Of a stretch of DNA of 5,924 nt, positions 5,612 to 5,924 are shown one piece after another (the stretch's first letter is position 1; each line of letters begins with the position of its first letter). The DNA is from Clostridiales bacterium (GTDB lineage Bacteria; Bacillota; Clostridia; Lachnospirales; CAG-274). The stretch is from NCBI GenBank assembly GCA_021202835.1, contig JAJQCI010000130.1, forward strand, positions 1-5,924, in the 5' to 3' direction. The position numbers and the translations under genes are program-made. A model generated the notes under the pieces. That model did not search any database. It saw nothing but the letters and a program-made list of their open reading frames with translations, and was not told the origin of the DNA.

Positions 5612-5924
5612 TAAAGGCTGTTAATTCAAGAGCAAGTATCGGCAACGTCATACGTTACATAACAAAGCCCGTAAAAACCGAGGAAAGGCTTATAGGGACA
5701 GTCAACTGTCGAAAAAATAATATCCTCAGCGATATGAGAGCTACAAAAAAGTCTTGGGGTAAGACAGGCGGCAGACAGTACAAACATTTTGTGCAAAGTT
5801 TTTCTCCCGATGAAAATATAAGCCCCGAAGAAGCCCATACAATAGCCGAAGAACTCGTCAATAAATGGGACAAGTTTAAAGGCTATGAAGTTTGCTTCGC
5901 CACCCATACCGACAGAAATCATAT
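5602..5924 (+). CDS. MOBP-type relaxase (MobA/VirD2-like), 3' partial
   Basis: The first 107 residues of a relaxase run off the right edge. The GTG at 5602 is chosen because AAGGTGATG lies upstream, the frame overlaps the mobC stop, and residues 1-30 match the family start: MAIIKAVNSRASIGNVIRYITKPVKT. Y19, in the RYITKP context, is the expected catalytic tyrosine that nicks oriT and attaches to the 5' DNA end. KHFVQSFSPDE at about 73-83 is the second conserved block. HTDRNH at residues 102-107 is the start of the metal-binding HxDxxHxH motif, cut by the window edge. The function is nicking and piloting DNA in conjugative mobilization. Expression may now depend on another promoter, since the upstream mobC 5' region has been replaced by intron DNA. 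Confidence 0.92.
   Translation, partial: MAIIKAVNSRASIGNVIRYITKPVKTEERLIGTVNCRKNNILSDMRATKKSWGKTGGRQYKHFVQSFSPDENISPEEAHTIAEELVNKWDKFKGYEVCFATHTDRNH

Noticed and set aside
5626..5922. Minus-strand frames opposite the relaxase
   Set aside because: They are antisense shadows of the relaxase, whose family motifs are clear on the + strand.

Overview
The window looks like Gram-positive, low- to mid-GC gut/rumen Clostridia, most likely a Ruminococcus-type member of the Oscillospiraceae. This is inferred from cohesin-plus-dockerin proteins, a Thr/Glu-rich (TTTTE-type) linker, strong AGGAGG-type ribosome binding sites, and a mobilization module of the kind common in gut Firmicutes. No species can be named from the sequence alone.

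Left part (2-2458, + strand): two secreted-protein genes 15 nt apart, probably one operon. The first enters from the left edge and reads GLUG-type repeats, Thr-rich linker, cohesin, dockerin. The second has a GTG start, signal peptide, cohesin and dockerin. Because both carry a cohesin and a dockerin, they could act as adaptor scaffoldins that are anchored through one module and recruit a partner through the other.

Middle (2495-3446): a compact minus-strand operon bracketed by two related hairpins, each 40 nt in its core and 31/40 identical. In order of transcription it holds an XRE-type regulator (3270-3004), a small DUF6514-like reading frame with a perfect Shine-Dalgarno but a TAA at codon 4 (3026-2799), and a second, minimal XRE-type regulator (2772-2572). 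A consensus -10 box and an 18-bp perfect palindrome lie just upstream of the first gene, which suggests autorepression.

Right part (about 3448-5924): remains of a group II intron on the minus strand. Its reverse transcriptase/maturase has a TGA replacing an expected Gly codon near the N-terminus. Its 3' end stops inside domain V, so domain VI is missing and the intron should be unable to splice. The intron's 5' end lies antisense inside a MobC-like gene, of which only the C-terminal part remains. That gene overlaps the start of a MOBP-type relaxase running off the right edge. The missing intron 3' end and missing mobC 5' end point to a deletion or rearrangement with its junction near 3507. 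The right part is therefore the decayed edge of a mobilizable element beside the XRE operon.
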